52,325 nt of DNA, taken from contig JAVKDP010000071.1 in the NCBI GenBank assembly GCA_040222185.1, positions 1 through 52,325 on the forward strand, written 5' to 3'. The position numbers were made by a program, and so were the translations under genes. The notes below the pieces were generated by a model. The model saw only the letters and a program-made list of their open reading frames with translations. It was not told where the DNA came from and did no database searches. Below, piece after piece: positions 18,901 to 25,770 of the stretch (its first letter is position 1; each line of letters starts with the position of its first letter). The DNA is from JAVKDP01 sp040222185. GTDB taxonomy: Bacteria > Bacteroidota > Rhodothermia > Balneolales > Balneolaceae.

Positions 18901-19283
18901 TTCTTCAGAATGGCGGCCTCAACCAATTTTGGGTTAGCATCTACTGATTTCTCTAAATCAAGGGCATAAGAGAGTTCTTTAAGGTTGCTTGAGCGACTAA
19001 ACCTTCGATAGAAATCAATGAATGTTTGAGGTGCTAAGTTTCTAAGCCCTGTGTAGATACTAATAAAGGTAGTTAGAATGAGAGCAAGGAGTATTCCAAT
19101 TTTATAAGAAGGGGACAAGTATAGCAGCTCTTCAAGAAAGAGTAAGACCATCAACCAGATTAGAGATAAAATAGCTCCTCCCCAGAATACACCCAGTTTT
19201 TTCTTTTTCTCAAGCGAAGTATAGGTACTGGTTACCTTCTGCTTTAGCTGGCTGGCATTATATTGTTCCTGAGTGTCATTCAT
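15903..19283 (-). CDS. DUF4175-like large membrane-anchored coiled-coil protein
   Basis: A 1126-residue protein. It has two N-terminal membrane segments (about 32-52 and 60-80) and a third near 160-178. A large extracytoplasmic beta-rich region follows (about 190-510, with TITPGTVTLEQGSP and repeated beta-sandwich-like stretches). The C-terminal half is a very long E/Q/K-rich coiled coil (about 530-1090) with Q/M-rich repeats such as MEQLQQMGENQQQLNQQ. This matches DUF4175 proteins of Bacteroidetes and Proteobacteria, whose role is unknown but which often lie near VWA/Bat genes, as here. It lies 69 bases downstream of the metallo-hydrolase gene on the same strand. The start at 19283 gives a plausible N-terminus but has no strong Shine-Dalgarno site. 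Confidence 0.75.
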   Translation of the reverse strand: MNDTQEQYNASQLKQKVTSTYTSLEKKKKLGVFWGGAILSLIWLMVLLFLEELLYLSPSYKIGILLALILTTFISIYTGLRNLAPQTFIDFYRRFSRSSNLKELSYALDLEKSVDANPKLVEAAILKNLEQVNASVLDSALQSFVQNSSENKRAKSRRLFAIASLIVILISSLSLSNSTQRLFQFWVSFEKPNPYIFTITPGTVTLEQGSPFSASISFEGEIPDEVFLALKTPVEEEYRTRAMEQIDGTFSSAPIELNSDISYYIEMNGYKSPFFEAQIELRPRFTELEVVVVPPAYTKLDTTRYQYPFSQISGFQGSKFIVSGIINKELESITLNSDTSETQVSLSEDLSFSQEFEIGNEDTLFFEMSDKSGLLNQNPFRFVVTPRIDAFPFVELIEPSESIESVEPTSLDLLFRSSDDFELTSASLNYELTRAFVDKPEFSSVKLQKPNNETLQSFSWDVSQLNLKPKDVVSFWIEVKDNDEYNGFKASQSQVLTLTVPSLVDYFDDLGDKEDEVETDLDDISSAFEEIQDQYDTFKEQLKENPETDFEQQRQLGEVTRQQEELEQRIEELNEKFDEIKDELSENNLLSEETMEAYEELQKLMEQIDDPAFREALEKLQEQMRTMSPEQLREAMKDVEFNEELYKERLERTIELFKQLKLISDLEKLAQSYEDLAEQEEELQAQDLAPEDEKEQRESTLEQLEQLKEQTEDLSENTSDKNEQAISEYQEESQEQLNEVSKELEELLDELEELMNDEGSSASELAEKQKRKEQLQQSISKAFEKLAEMTRQQMESMNQQQMNINIAGLQYILYSLLNLSVEQENLVSYASATENRSQAYIEFARDQKNLEGIFTALSDSLFQLSTEIPQFSNDINKKKLEVEQQLTTSLEQMAERNQSRSSIATRQALGGINEISFMIANLLEQIQDQQSGNSSGSGQSTQQMMEQLQQMGENQQQLNQQIQDMINDMQGERLTQDQMGRLNQMSKQQNEIRKQLEELRRSGELEGGDKIGSDIQRMIEEMEDTINDLRGGAVDPTMIERQQNILSRMLEAERALEERDEEEKREGATGNSLQRPTPPELTLEELEKQIRNRLNDPNFTKYSSDYQKLIEKYFELLKEIQSKEIQ

Positions 19284-19352
19284 ACTGTAAAGAAAAAGGA
19301 AATAAAGCTTATTAACTACTCAAAAACTATAAATATTGGTTAAAATTGTAGT

Positions 19353-20228
19353 CTAAATATCAGAAAGAGACAATGTATTTTTGATTGTATAGCGTTTGCT
19401 ATCATATCCGAGTTGTATTATTTCTTTTTCCAGGTCATGTTGAAGAAATAAATGCCACCCTTTTTCTTCTGCTTCTTTGATAAAAGCCTTTTTCTCTACT
19501 AGTGTTTCAGTTGGATACATATCATAACCCATTACCCAGGGAAGTGGTAAGTGAACATGAGTAGCTAATAAATCAGCCATAAATACAATAGTCTTACCCT
19601 CAGATTCTATTTTCGGAAGTTGCTGGCCCAGCGTATGTCCATTTACAACTATTGCGCTAAGTCCAGGTTCGAATGTAGCATTATCGTTGACCAGGTTTAG
19701 TTTACCGGACTTTCCTATTGGTTCGATGTTTTCTTTAAGAAAGCTAGCTTTTTCTCTGTCATTAGGATTTATGGCTGTTTCCCAGTGCCTTTTGGTTACA
19801 TGATATGTTGCATGAGGGAAAGTATATTCGATTTCGCCTGTGTCACCAAAGTAGGTTGAACCACCACAATGATCAAAGTGTAAATGGGTAAAGATGATAT
19901 CTGTTATATCTTCAAAATTAAATCCCTGAGCTCTTAATGACTTACCTAATTCTTTTTTCGTAAAGTCGATCTGGTAGATGTCCATCATCTTTTCATTGAA
20001 CTTTGTACCTACTCCGTTATCAACCAGGTAGACCTTACCGGTTTTATTTGACTTAATTAACAGGCAGCGCATAGTCATTGAGATTCTATTCTTCTCATCT
20101 GGCTCAATTCCGCGAGACCAAAGTGTTTTCGGCACAACTCCAAACATTGCACCTCCATCAAGTTTTATGTCTCCTGTTTCGATGGTGTAGAGTTCAAAAT
20201 CTCCAAATACTGTTTTCGAAAGGCTCAT
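19353..20228 (-). CDS. Metallo-beta-lactamase-fold hydrolase
   Basis: A 291-residue soluble protein with the dinuclear zinc motif THLHFDHCGG (His115, His117, Asp119, His120), a later GHTLGQQ histidine, the ADLLATH aspartate and a C-terminal FLQHD histidine. This full ligand set is typical of the branch containing N-acyl homoserine lactonases and related lactonases. No signal peptide is visible, so it is probably cytoplasmic. The substrate is unknown; lactonase or general esterase activity are possibilities. It lies downstream of a strong terminator on its upstream side, so it must have its own promoter within 20229-20303. The DUF4175-like gene follows 69 bases later and may be co-transcribed. 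Confidence 0.85.
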   Translation of the reverse strand: MSLSKTVFGDFELYTIETGDIKLDGGAMFGVVPKTLWSRGIEPDEKNRISMTMRCLLIKSNKTGKVYLVDNGVGTKFNEKMMDIYQIDFTKKELGKSLRAQGFNFEDITDIIFTHLHFDHCGGSTYFGDTGEIEYTFPHATYHVTKRHWETAINPNDREKASFLKENIEPIGKSGKLNLVNDNATFEPGLSAIVVNGHTLGQQLPKIESEGKTIVFMADLLATHVHLPLPWVMGYDMYPTETLVEKKAFIKEAEEKGWHLFLQHDLEKEIIQLGYDSKRYTIKNTLSLSDI

Positions 20229-20303
20229 ATTAAATCAGGTCTAAAGAATTGATTACAAGAAAAATGTGGAGATTAAAATACGTATTACAAAAACCATCAG
20301 CAT

Positions 20304-20336
20304 AAAAAAAGCCCTGGCTTGAAAGCCAGGGCTTTT
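20304..20336 (-). terminator. Strong rho-independent terminator of the type IX-sorted protein gene
   Basis: A near-perfect inverted repeat: bases 20307-20320 pair with 20323-20336 (core GCCCTGGCTT / AAGCCAGGGC), giving a stem of about 12-14 bp. On the - strand it is followed by seven Ts. It sits 10 bases past the stop of the large secreted protein gene. Because the arms end in A and T runs it could also stop + strand transcription. Part of it is duplicated 4.4 kb away. Confidence 0.9.
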
Positions 20337-20346
20337 AACATCTTAA

Positions 20347-23300
20347 TTATTTTAACAAGAACAGTTTTTTACTAGTTACAAAATTACCAGAGCTAAGACG
20401 ATAAAGATACACACCACTCGCAAGGCCATTCGCATTGAAAGTAACAGTATATTTTCCAATTTCCTGGGTTTCATTTACTAAGGTTTGTACTTTACGCCCC
20501 AGTATATCAAACACTTCCAATTGCACTAGTCCAGCATTTGGAATCTGGTACTCAACCTGAGTACTCGGGTTAAATGGGTTAGGGTAGTTTTGAGCCAGGC
20601 CGTACTCAGATACTACTTCACTATTATCCAGATTTAAATCCTCAAAATCTTCAGGTTGTAACCTATTTTGCAGATTATCATCAGAATATGTGTTTTCTAT
20701 CACCGGGTATAATTCTTTCAGGTTTGTTTTAACTATCATTTCAATTCTAAAAACGCCATTGAGACTACCAGGATTTACATCCCAAGACTTATTGATTTGA
20801 GTGAGTTTTGAATTGCCATCAATTTTATGTTCTCTTAAGATTCCAAGTATTTTGTTTGTAGAATGATCTACTAAATTAATGGTGTAATGAATAAATCCAT
20901 TTTCTCCTAAAAGCCTAACTGCAGCAACTGCATCTCTAAAACTGAATTGCTCCTCAAAGGTTAACTGCATATCGCTATCAAACTGGAAAGGTTCGCTTTT
21001 TAAATATTCAACCACATCCTGAAGCTCTTGATACTTCATATTTATGTCTTCTAACCGCATATCTATATTTGAGCTGGTAGATGGTTCTTCTGAGTTGAAG
21101 AAAACGAATGGCAATGGTTCATCATCCAACTTAATTTCCCCAATACTATAGTTAAACCCGGAGGTATGGGCAGTATCCGTAAGGATGATTCCTCTAGTTT
21201 CTGTAGTGGCCAAAGGTTGTTGTTTCAAATAGCTTCCTAAGGAATTGGATTGAAGCCAATAATAAGGTTGAGTTTTCGGATAATAAGAGAATGCATGAAT
21301 ATCATTAGCAGATGCTGCTTCGGTAATTTGAACATCCCATCCCTTAGTGTTTAATCCTTTAAACTGATTCAAGGCAGATCCTTTTACGAATTTGTTGTAA
21401 TCAATATACCCCGACTGATCATATATTTGACTCCATGCTACATAATACTCACTATTATCACTCTTTTTACTAACAGATACAGAGCGAACATGATGGTCAT
21501 TATTAGTTCTGGAGATCGTCAGTCCAAACATACCCCACTCTAAAGTGGCGATAGTAGCTCTTGTATTTTGAGGGTCCCAGGTAGAATTTGTAGTAGTCGC
21601 TGATATCCAACCCACTATTCTTTTTAAAGAGCTTAGTGTTACTACCGATGGTTCTTTATTTCTTACAATTGAACTATTTGAAATAACATGAGGGCTAACA
21701 ACCATAGTTGCTGAACTTTGTCCTGATATATACCTAAGGTTAGCATGTCTTATTTCAGTACCAACATAGTATGGAGGTCCTAAATACCCCATATCTTTTT
21801 CATATACAATATCAAACCAGGTATGTGTGCCAGAAGTGAAGGATGAAGTTGCTACATTATATGCACCAGAAGTATTACTAATAGTACCTGAAGCTTTTTG
21901 ATCTAAATAGCCGTGTGTATAGTTAAATGCATAGATCTTATATGAGAGTCCAGATGAGGTTTTATACAATAATAACAATTCCTCATTATCAGTCCATATT
22001 ACGTTTGGTTGGGTATCGTATGAAGAAGATTGCCCTGTAGAAACTTGCACATATGGAGCTGCATCAATATAGGTACTCCCATTATATCGATATGTCTGGA
22101 GCCTAATGGTTCCTCCATCTTGCCACGCTATAGCTGTCATATATTCCCAATAACCACCACTCCAGGCTACAGCATTAGTATTTACATCTATAGAGGGAGA
22201 CTTACCACTAGTTATATCTAAATGATCTCCACCAGGCCCGTCAAGAAATTCCCAACTTCCTGTAGGTGATTTCGCTTCATACCAAATATGCCCTAAACTT
22301 TCGTATACCATATGCTGCCAACCATCTCGGGATCGTACTGCATTACTTTGATAGGCTTTAAAGGTCGTACTATTATTGGAAACTTGGGAACCTTTAAATT
22401 CTGATTTTAAATCGATGTCTTGATCAATAGCTATATTTCGCTGTTTACTGGTATTTCCATCACTCCATTTTAAAAATTTCCAGTTTCGACCTTGAGTCCC
22501 ATCAGGAACATTCGTATCGATAGTCTTTGTTTGTGTAGCGTGAAAGAAATCGTAATTATCATAGCTAAAGAATGTACTTCCATCATAGGTAACAGTACCA
22601 CTAGAATAAACTCCCCCTTCAAGAGAATTATCTAATTGTATTCTTTGAGCTGGATCAAATATTGCCTTTAAGGTTTCATCTTGAGATGTAACAGTATACT
22701 GGATTCTTCTAGCAGAAATTTCGTTTTGAACAACCCCATTCTTGTCAACCCAATGCCTGAACTTATTTTTTCCATTCGTTTCATCTAGTAACACGTAAGG
22801 AGTTTGGACTTTATAAGTACTTCCCGTATTCCATTCAAATGTTTTAGGAGAATCATATGAAGTAATCGTACTGCCACTAACTCCATCTACTTTCTCTACA
22901 GTGCCAACCTTATAATTATCATTAACAACATTTGTGACTGTAATAAATCTAGGGCCTGCTTTGAGTGTAAAACCAATTCTAACTTCATCGGTTGTAGTAG
23001 TAAGATTTGGAGTTGTAGAAGTAAAATACTGTGTGGCAGCACTTACTAAAAAAGGAAGTTTCGTAGTAGTACTTATTTCGGGTAATGAACTAACAATACC
23101 TTTCGAAACCAGATTCAATGCATCATATAGTAATCCACTTTCATTAAAGGTAAAATCATCTGGAACTAGGAGTAATTTATATCCATTTCCTTGAGTTTGA
23201 ATAGAAACATAACCTTCAATAGTTACATTTTTATTGGAATATGTATGGTCAAATTCGAAACCGATAAGTTCAAAATTTATATATGCATCCAAAATGAGTT

Positions 23301-23550
23301 CTAATTCAAATCGATTTCCGGATAATAGTGTTACAGTACCAGATTTTGGTTTTATATTATAATAGTCTATTCCGGTACTGCTAGTCTCAGTGCCATAAGA
23401 AAAATATCTGGCATGAAGAAAAGCATCCACTGCATTTTGGATTGAAGACTTAGGAATTTTAAGTTCAATATCATTTGCCTGAACCATACTCATGCAGATA
23501 GTGCTAAGTATACAAGACAATATTCCAATTTTGATAAATCTAGTTTTCAT
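20347..23550 (-). CDS. Large secreted protein with type IX secretion C-terminal sorting domain
   Basis: About 1067 residues. The start is taken as the second of two tandem ATGs (23550), 6 bases after GGAG; the frame also extends to a TTG at 23562. It opens with a signal peptide ending near SMVQA. A region to about residue 200 resembles the N-terminus of the upstream gene. Beta-rich repeats with HWVDKNG and LKWSDGN (about 240-385) recall InlB-like repeats. Then comes a long beta-propeller-like stretch (about 400-800). The last ~80 residues are a classic sorting domain: YPNPFNPSTQVEYQIP, DILGRKVQTLV and GVYLYRL, ending in KKLFLLK. It should be exported by the Sec system and then cross the outer membrane through the type IX system. 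Ligand and function are unknown. Confidence 0.82.
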   Translation of the reverse strand: MKTRFIKIGILSCILSTICMSMVQANDIELKIPKSSIQNAVDAFLHARYFSYGTETSSTGIDYYNIKPKSGTVTLLSGNRFELELILDAYINFELIGFEFDHTYSNKNVTIEGYVSIQTQGNGYKLLLVPDDFTFNESGLLYDALNLVSKGIVSSLPEISTTTKLPFLVSAATQYFTSTTPNLTTTTDEVRIGFTLKAGPRFITVTNVVNDNYKVGTVEKVDGVSGSTITSYDSPKTFEWNTGSTYKVQTPYVLLDETNGKNKFRHWVDKNGVVQNEISARRIQYTVTSQDETLKAIFDPAQRIQLDNSLEGGVYSSGTVTYDGSTFFSYDNYDFFHATQTKTIDTNVPDGTQGRNWKFLKWSDGNTSKQRNIAIDQDIDLKSEFKGSQVSNNSTTFKAYQSNAVRSRDGWQHMVYESLGHIWYEAKSPTGSWEFLDGPGGDHLDITSGKSPSIDVNTNAVAWSGGYWEYMTAIAWQDGGTIRLQTYRYNGSTYIDAAPYVQVSTGQSSSYDTQPNVIWTDNEELLLLYKTSSGLSYKIYAFNYTHGYLDQKASGTISNTSGAYNVATSSFTSGTHTWFDIVYEKDMGYLGPPYYVGTEIRHANLRYISGQSSATMVVSPHVISNSSIVRNKEPSVVTLSSLKRIVGWISATTTNSTWDPQNTRATIATLEWGMFGLTISRTNNDHHVRSVSVSKKSDNSEYYVAWSQIYDQSGYIDYNKFVKGSALNQFKGLNTKGWDVQITEAASANDIHAFSYYPKTQPYYWLQSNSLGSYLKQQPLATTETRGIILTDTAHTSGFNYSIGEIKLDDEPLPFVFFNSEEPSTSSNIDMRLEDINMKYQELQDVVEYLKSEPFQFDSDMQLTFEEQFSFRDAVAAVRLLGENGFIHYTINLVDHSTNKILGILREHKIDGNSKLTQINKSWDVNPGSLNGVFRIEMIVKTNLKELYPVIENTYSDDNLQNRLQPEDFEDLNLDNSEVVSEYGLAQNYPNPFNPSTQVEYQIPNAGLVQLEVFDILGRKVQTLVNETQEIGKYTVTFNANGLASGVYLYRLSSGNFVTSKKLFLLK

Positions 23551-23568
23551 CATTCTCTCCAATTTAAT

Positions 23569-24525
23569 TTATTCGCCTACTAACGTTGTGACCTGAGACA
23601 TTGTTCGTTGATACCAACCTGTTGTTGATCCAATTGAACCTAAATAAACATCCCAAGAAGTTTCATTGTCTTGCCTTTTTAGTTTTATCTTATAAGAGAA
23701 AGCTGACATAAAAGAAGGCAGTTGGGTTACTGTCATACTTCCAGATGCTACATATAAACCTAATCCTGAATCAAATGTAGATGTTGCATTTAAGTTTTTT
23801 GTACCTACTGATGCGCCATTGTTATAAATCTTAACATTCTCAATTGTGATAACATTGTTGGATCGTATCTCAAATTGAAAATTTGAGATCGACCCCCTCT
23901 TAAAACGAAAGATATAGTCTGGAGATGTTGCAATAATTGCAGGGGTAACTGTTAGCAATATTGCCCCTTCAACTACTCCCAAATCTATGCCTGTTGATGA
24001 TTGCCATTCAAGGTCCGAAGAATCAAAAATTCGTCCAGATAGCACATCTAAGATACCTCCTTCATAGATTACCCAGTCAATAGGTTCAAGGAGATCTTCA
24101 ATAATATCTTTAAGCCTGGTATCACTAAAAACAGAAATAGAATCAATTTCAGATCTTAAGTCTTCATAGGAAGTGATGATTTCATCCGTAGATGTTGATA
24201 ATGTTGGTGTAACAAGGCTTGGCTCAATTGTTACTTCATTATTATATACAGAAGTATTTATATCAAGTGTTAACGCAATCTTTACTTTGTTGTTCAATAA
24301 AGTAACCACGGGTCTATTAAGTGTAATAGAATATGAAAGTCCCTGGTAAGAACCAGACCAACTGGTTGGTATTGAACTCCATTGTGAAGCAATAAACCTA
24401 TTTACACCAGTTTGATTAACGGAAAGACTTATTGGAACATTTTTAGTAACGGATTGAGCTATCGTATGCTTAGCATCGGCGAAGCTAAGCAATACTATTA
24501 GAACTAGTACGCTTATTTTTCTCAT
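23569..24525 (-). CDS. Secreted protein of unknown function, partner of the type IX-sorted protein
   Basis: A 318-residue protein with a clear signal peptide (MRKISVLVLIVLLSFADA, cleavage probably near TIAQS). The start is firm: AAAGGAGAGAATA precedes the ATG. No family was recognised. Residues 25-120 contain SLSVNQTGVNRFI and PVVTLLNNKVKIALTLDI, a pattern like the start of the downstream large protein (IPKSSIQNAVDAFL and GTVTLLSGNRFELELIL) and reminiscent of bacterial TULIP-type lipid-binding domains; this is inference. The rest appears beta-rich. No sorting domain or lipobox is seen, so it may stay periplasmic. The downstream gene begins about 18 bases after its stop, so the two form an operon. 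Confidence 0.7.
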   Translation of the reverse strand: MRKISVLVLIVLLSFADAKHTIAQSVTKNVPISLSVNQTGVNRFIASQWSSIPTSWSGSYQGLSYSITLNRPVVTLLNNKVKIALTLDINTSVYNNEVTIEPSLVTPTLSTSTDEIITSYEDLRSEIDSISVFSDTRLKDIIEDLLEPIDWVIYEGGILDVLSGRIFDSSDLEWQSSTGIDLGVVEGAILLTVTPAIIATSPDYIFRFKRGSISNFQFEIRSNNVITIENVKIYNNGASVGTKNLNATSTFDSGLGLYVASGSMTVTQLPSFMSAFSYKIKLKRQDNETSWDVYLGSIGSTTGWYQRTMSQVTTLVGE

Positions 24526-24697
24526 TATTCTCTCCTTTAAAAGTTTTAACCCAATTTAGGTATAAGGACTAAAAAAGCAATACTCTAGGATATAAGCAAA
24601 TTGTAAAGAAATTATGAATTCAAACGATCTATTGAGTGAGTGTATTTTTTACGAAGCAAATATTTAAGAAGTAATAAAGCCCAAAAACCATCAGCAT
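24526..24697. other. Intergenic region upstream of the secreted-protein pair
   Basis: About 170 AT-rich bases between the terminator of the oxidase operon and the secreted-protein pair. It must contain the - strand promoter for that pair. A strong Shine-Dalgarno sequence (AAAGGAGAG on the - strand) lies next to 24525. A TACAATTTG element (- strand, 24597-24605) is reminiscent of a Bacteroidetes -7 box but has a 3-base rather than 2-base gap and no well-spaced -33 TTTG. No gene or RNA structure was recognised. Confidence 0.4.
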
Positions 24698-24728
24698 AAA
24701 AAAAGCCCTGGCTTAAGAACCAAGGCTT
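24698..24728 (-). terminator. Terminator of the alternative complex III / caa3 oxidase operon
   Basis: On the - strand AAGCCTTGG and CCAGGGCTT form a 9-bp stem with one G-T pair and an 8-base loop, followed by seven Ts. It lies 25 bases after the coxD stop. The T-run side and the flank are identical to the terminator at 20304-20336, while the other arm has diverged. Confidence 0.85.
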
Positions 24729-24753
24729 CGAAGAATTACCTTAGTAATATCTT

Positions 24754-25068
24754 TTAGAAAGAAGGGACCACATCATTCCTATATAAAGTATCTAGAAGTG
24801 TGACTCCAACCATAAGTATGAAGAAGACTAAAGCTCCAATTAGAAGCATGGAGTTGAATTTAGTATCCCAGTATAATCCCATGAAGAATGCAGCAACCAG
24901 GAATGCTTTAACTAAAGCAATGCTAAGAGCTACGATAACGTCTAAAGGTGATGGTAAAGATAGTGAAGACACTACCACTGTTAAAATGGTAAGCACAATT
25001 AATGCGCCTCCAATTAACCAAAGTTGTTTTGCTGATGCAACGTGATGTTCGTGACTGTGTTCGCTCAT
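24754..25068 (-). CDS. coxD: Cytochrome c oxidase subunit IV (caa3 type)
   Basis: A small membrane protein of 104 residues with three hydrophobic helices (about 18-38, 45-63, 72-92) after a His-rich N-terminus (MSEHSHEHH). Size, helix count and last position in the cox operon match the subunit IV family of caa3-type and related oxidases, a small assembly or stability subunit. The ATG at 25068 is preferred; an upstream TTG at 25089 would overlap coxC by 8 bases. An AGGA element lies 8 bases before the ATG. A terminator follows directly. Confidence 0.8.
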   Translation of the reverse strand: MSEHSHEHHVASAKQLWLIGGALIVLTILTVVVSSLSLPSPLDVIVALSIALVKAFLVAAFFMGLYWDTKFNSMLLIGALVFFILMVGVTLLDTLYRNDVVPSF

Positions 25069-25081
25069 TATAATAGTCCTG

Positions 25082-25747
25082 TCATTCAATTAAATATAGT
25101 AGTGGGAATAGGAAGATCCAGATCAAATCAACCAAGTGCCAGTAAAGTCCTGTAATCTCAACCGGTGTATAGTATTCACTATTGAAGTGACCTTTACCAG
25201 CCCTGATATACAACCAGATCATAAGTCCTATACCAACAATTACGTGAAGACCATGAATACCAGTCATGACATAATAAATACTAAAGAATATGTTGGCTTT
25301 AGGGTGATCTAATACAGCAAGTACTTCAGGTGCCGGATTCCACAAAGAACCAGGTGCAATACCTAAGTGAAGTTTATGCTCGTACTCGAAGTATTTGATA
25401 ACCAGAAAAACAAAAGCAAGCACAATGGTAATCATCAAGTTGATTCGTAAGCCTTTGAGTTCGTTTCTCTGAGCTGAACGTATTGCCATTGCAACGGTTA
25501 AACTACTACCGATTAAAACAATAGTGTTTACTCCACCCCAAACTTTATCAAGCTGAAGTGCCGCTTGTGTAAAGAGGTCAGGGTACCAGGCCCGGAATAC
25601 AATGTACGCGCAGAAGAGCCCGCCAAAGAATAATATTTCGTTCACCAAAAATACCCACATTCCCAATTTTGCGGAATCGAACTGTTGATCCGAGTCTACA
25701 AAATGATGCTGAACATGAGCTGGTTGTGATGCTGAATGATTCGCCAT
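25082..25747 (-). CDS. coxC: Cytochrome c oxidase subunit III
   Basis: A 221-residue membrane protein with about five helices, matching the shorter subunit III of caa3 oxidases. Recognisable are KLGMWVFLVNEILFFGGLFCAY near residue 28, a FFSIYYVMTGIHGLHVIVG segment near 150 and YWHLVDLIWIFLFPLLYL at the C-terminus. Subunit III stabilises the catalytic subunit and is not itself redox-active. It lies 23 bases after coxA and its end touches the start region of coxD. Confidence 0.93.
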   Translation of the reverse strand: MANHSASQPAHVQHHFVDSDQQFDSAKLGMWVFLVNEILFFGGLFCAYIVFRAWYPDLFTQAALQLDKVWGGVNTIVLIGSSLTVAMAIRSAQRNELKGLRINLMITIVLAFVFLVIKYFEYEHKLHLGIAPGSLWNPAPEVLAVLDHPKANIFFSIYYVMTGIHGLHVIVGIGLMIWLYIRAGKGHFNSEYYTPVEITGLYWHLVDLIWIFLFPLLYLIE

Positions 25748-25770
25748 TTAGAAATTCTGTTTATAGTTAA

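Noticed and set aside
15903..19283. Short Q/M/E-rich repeats as a possible DNA repeat array
   Set aside because: The repetition is at the amino-acid level of a coiled coil; the bases do not form regular tandem units.
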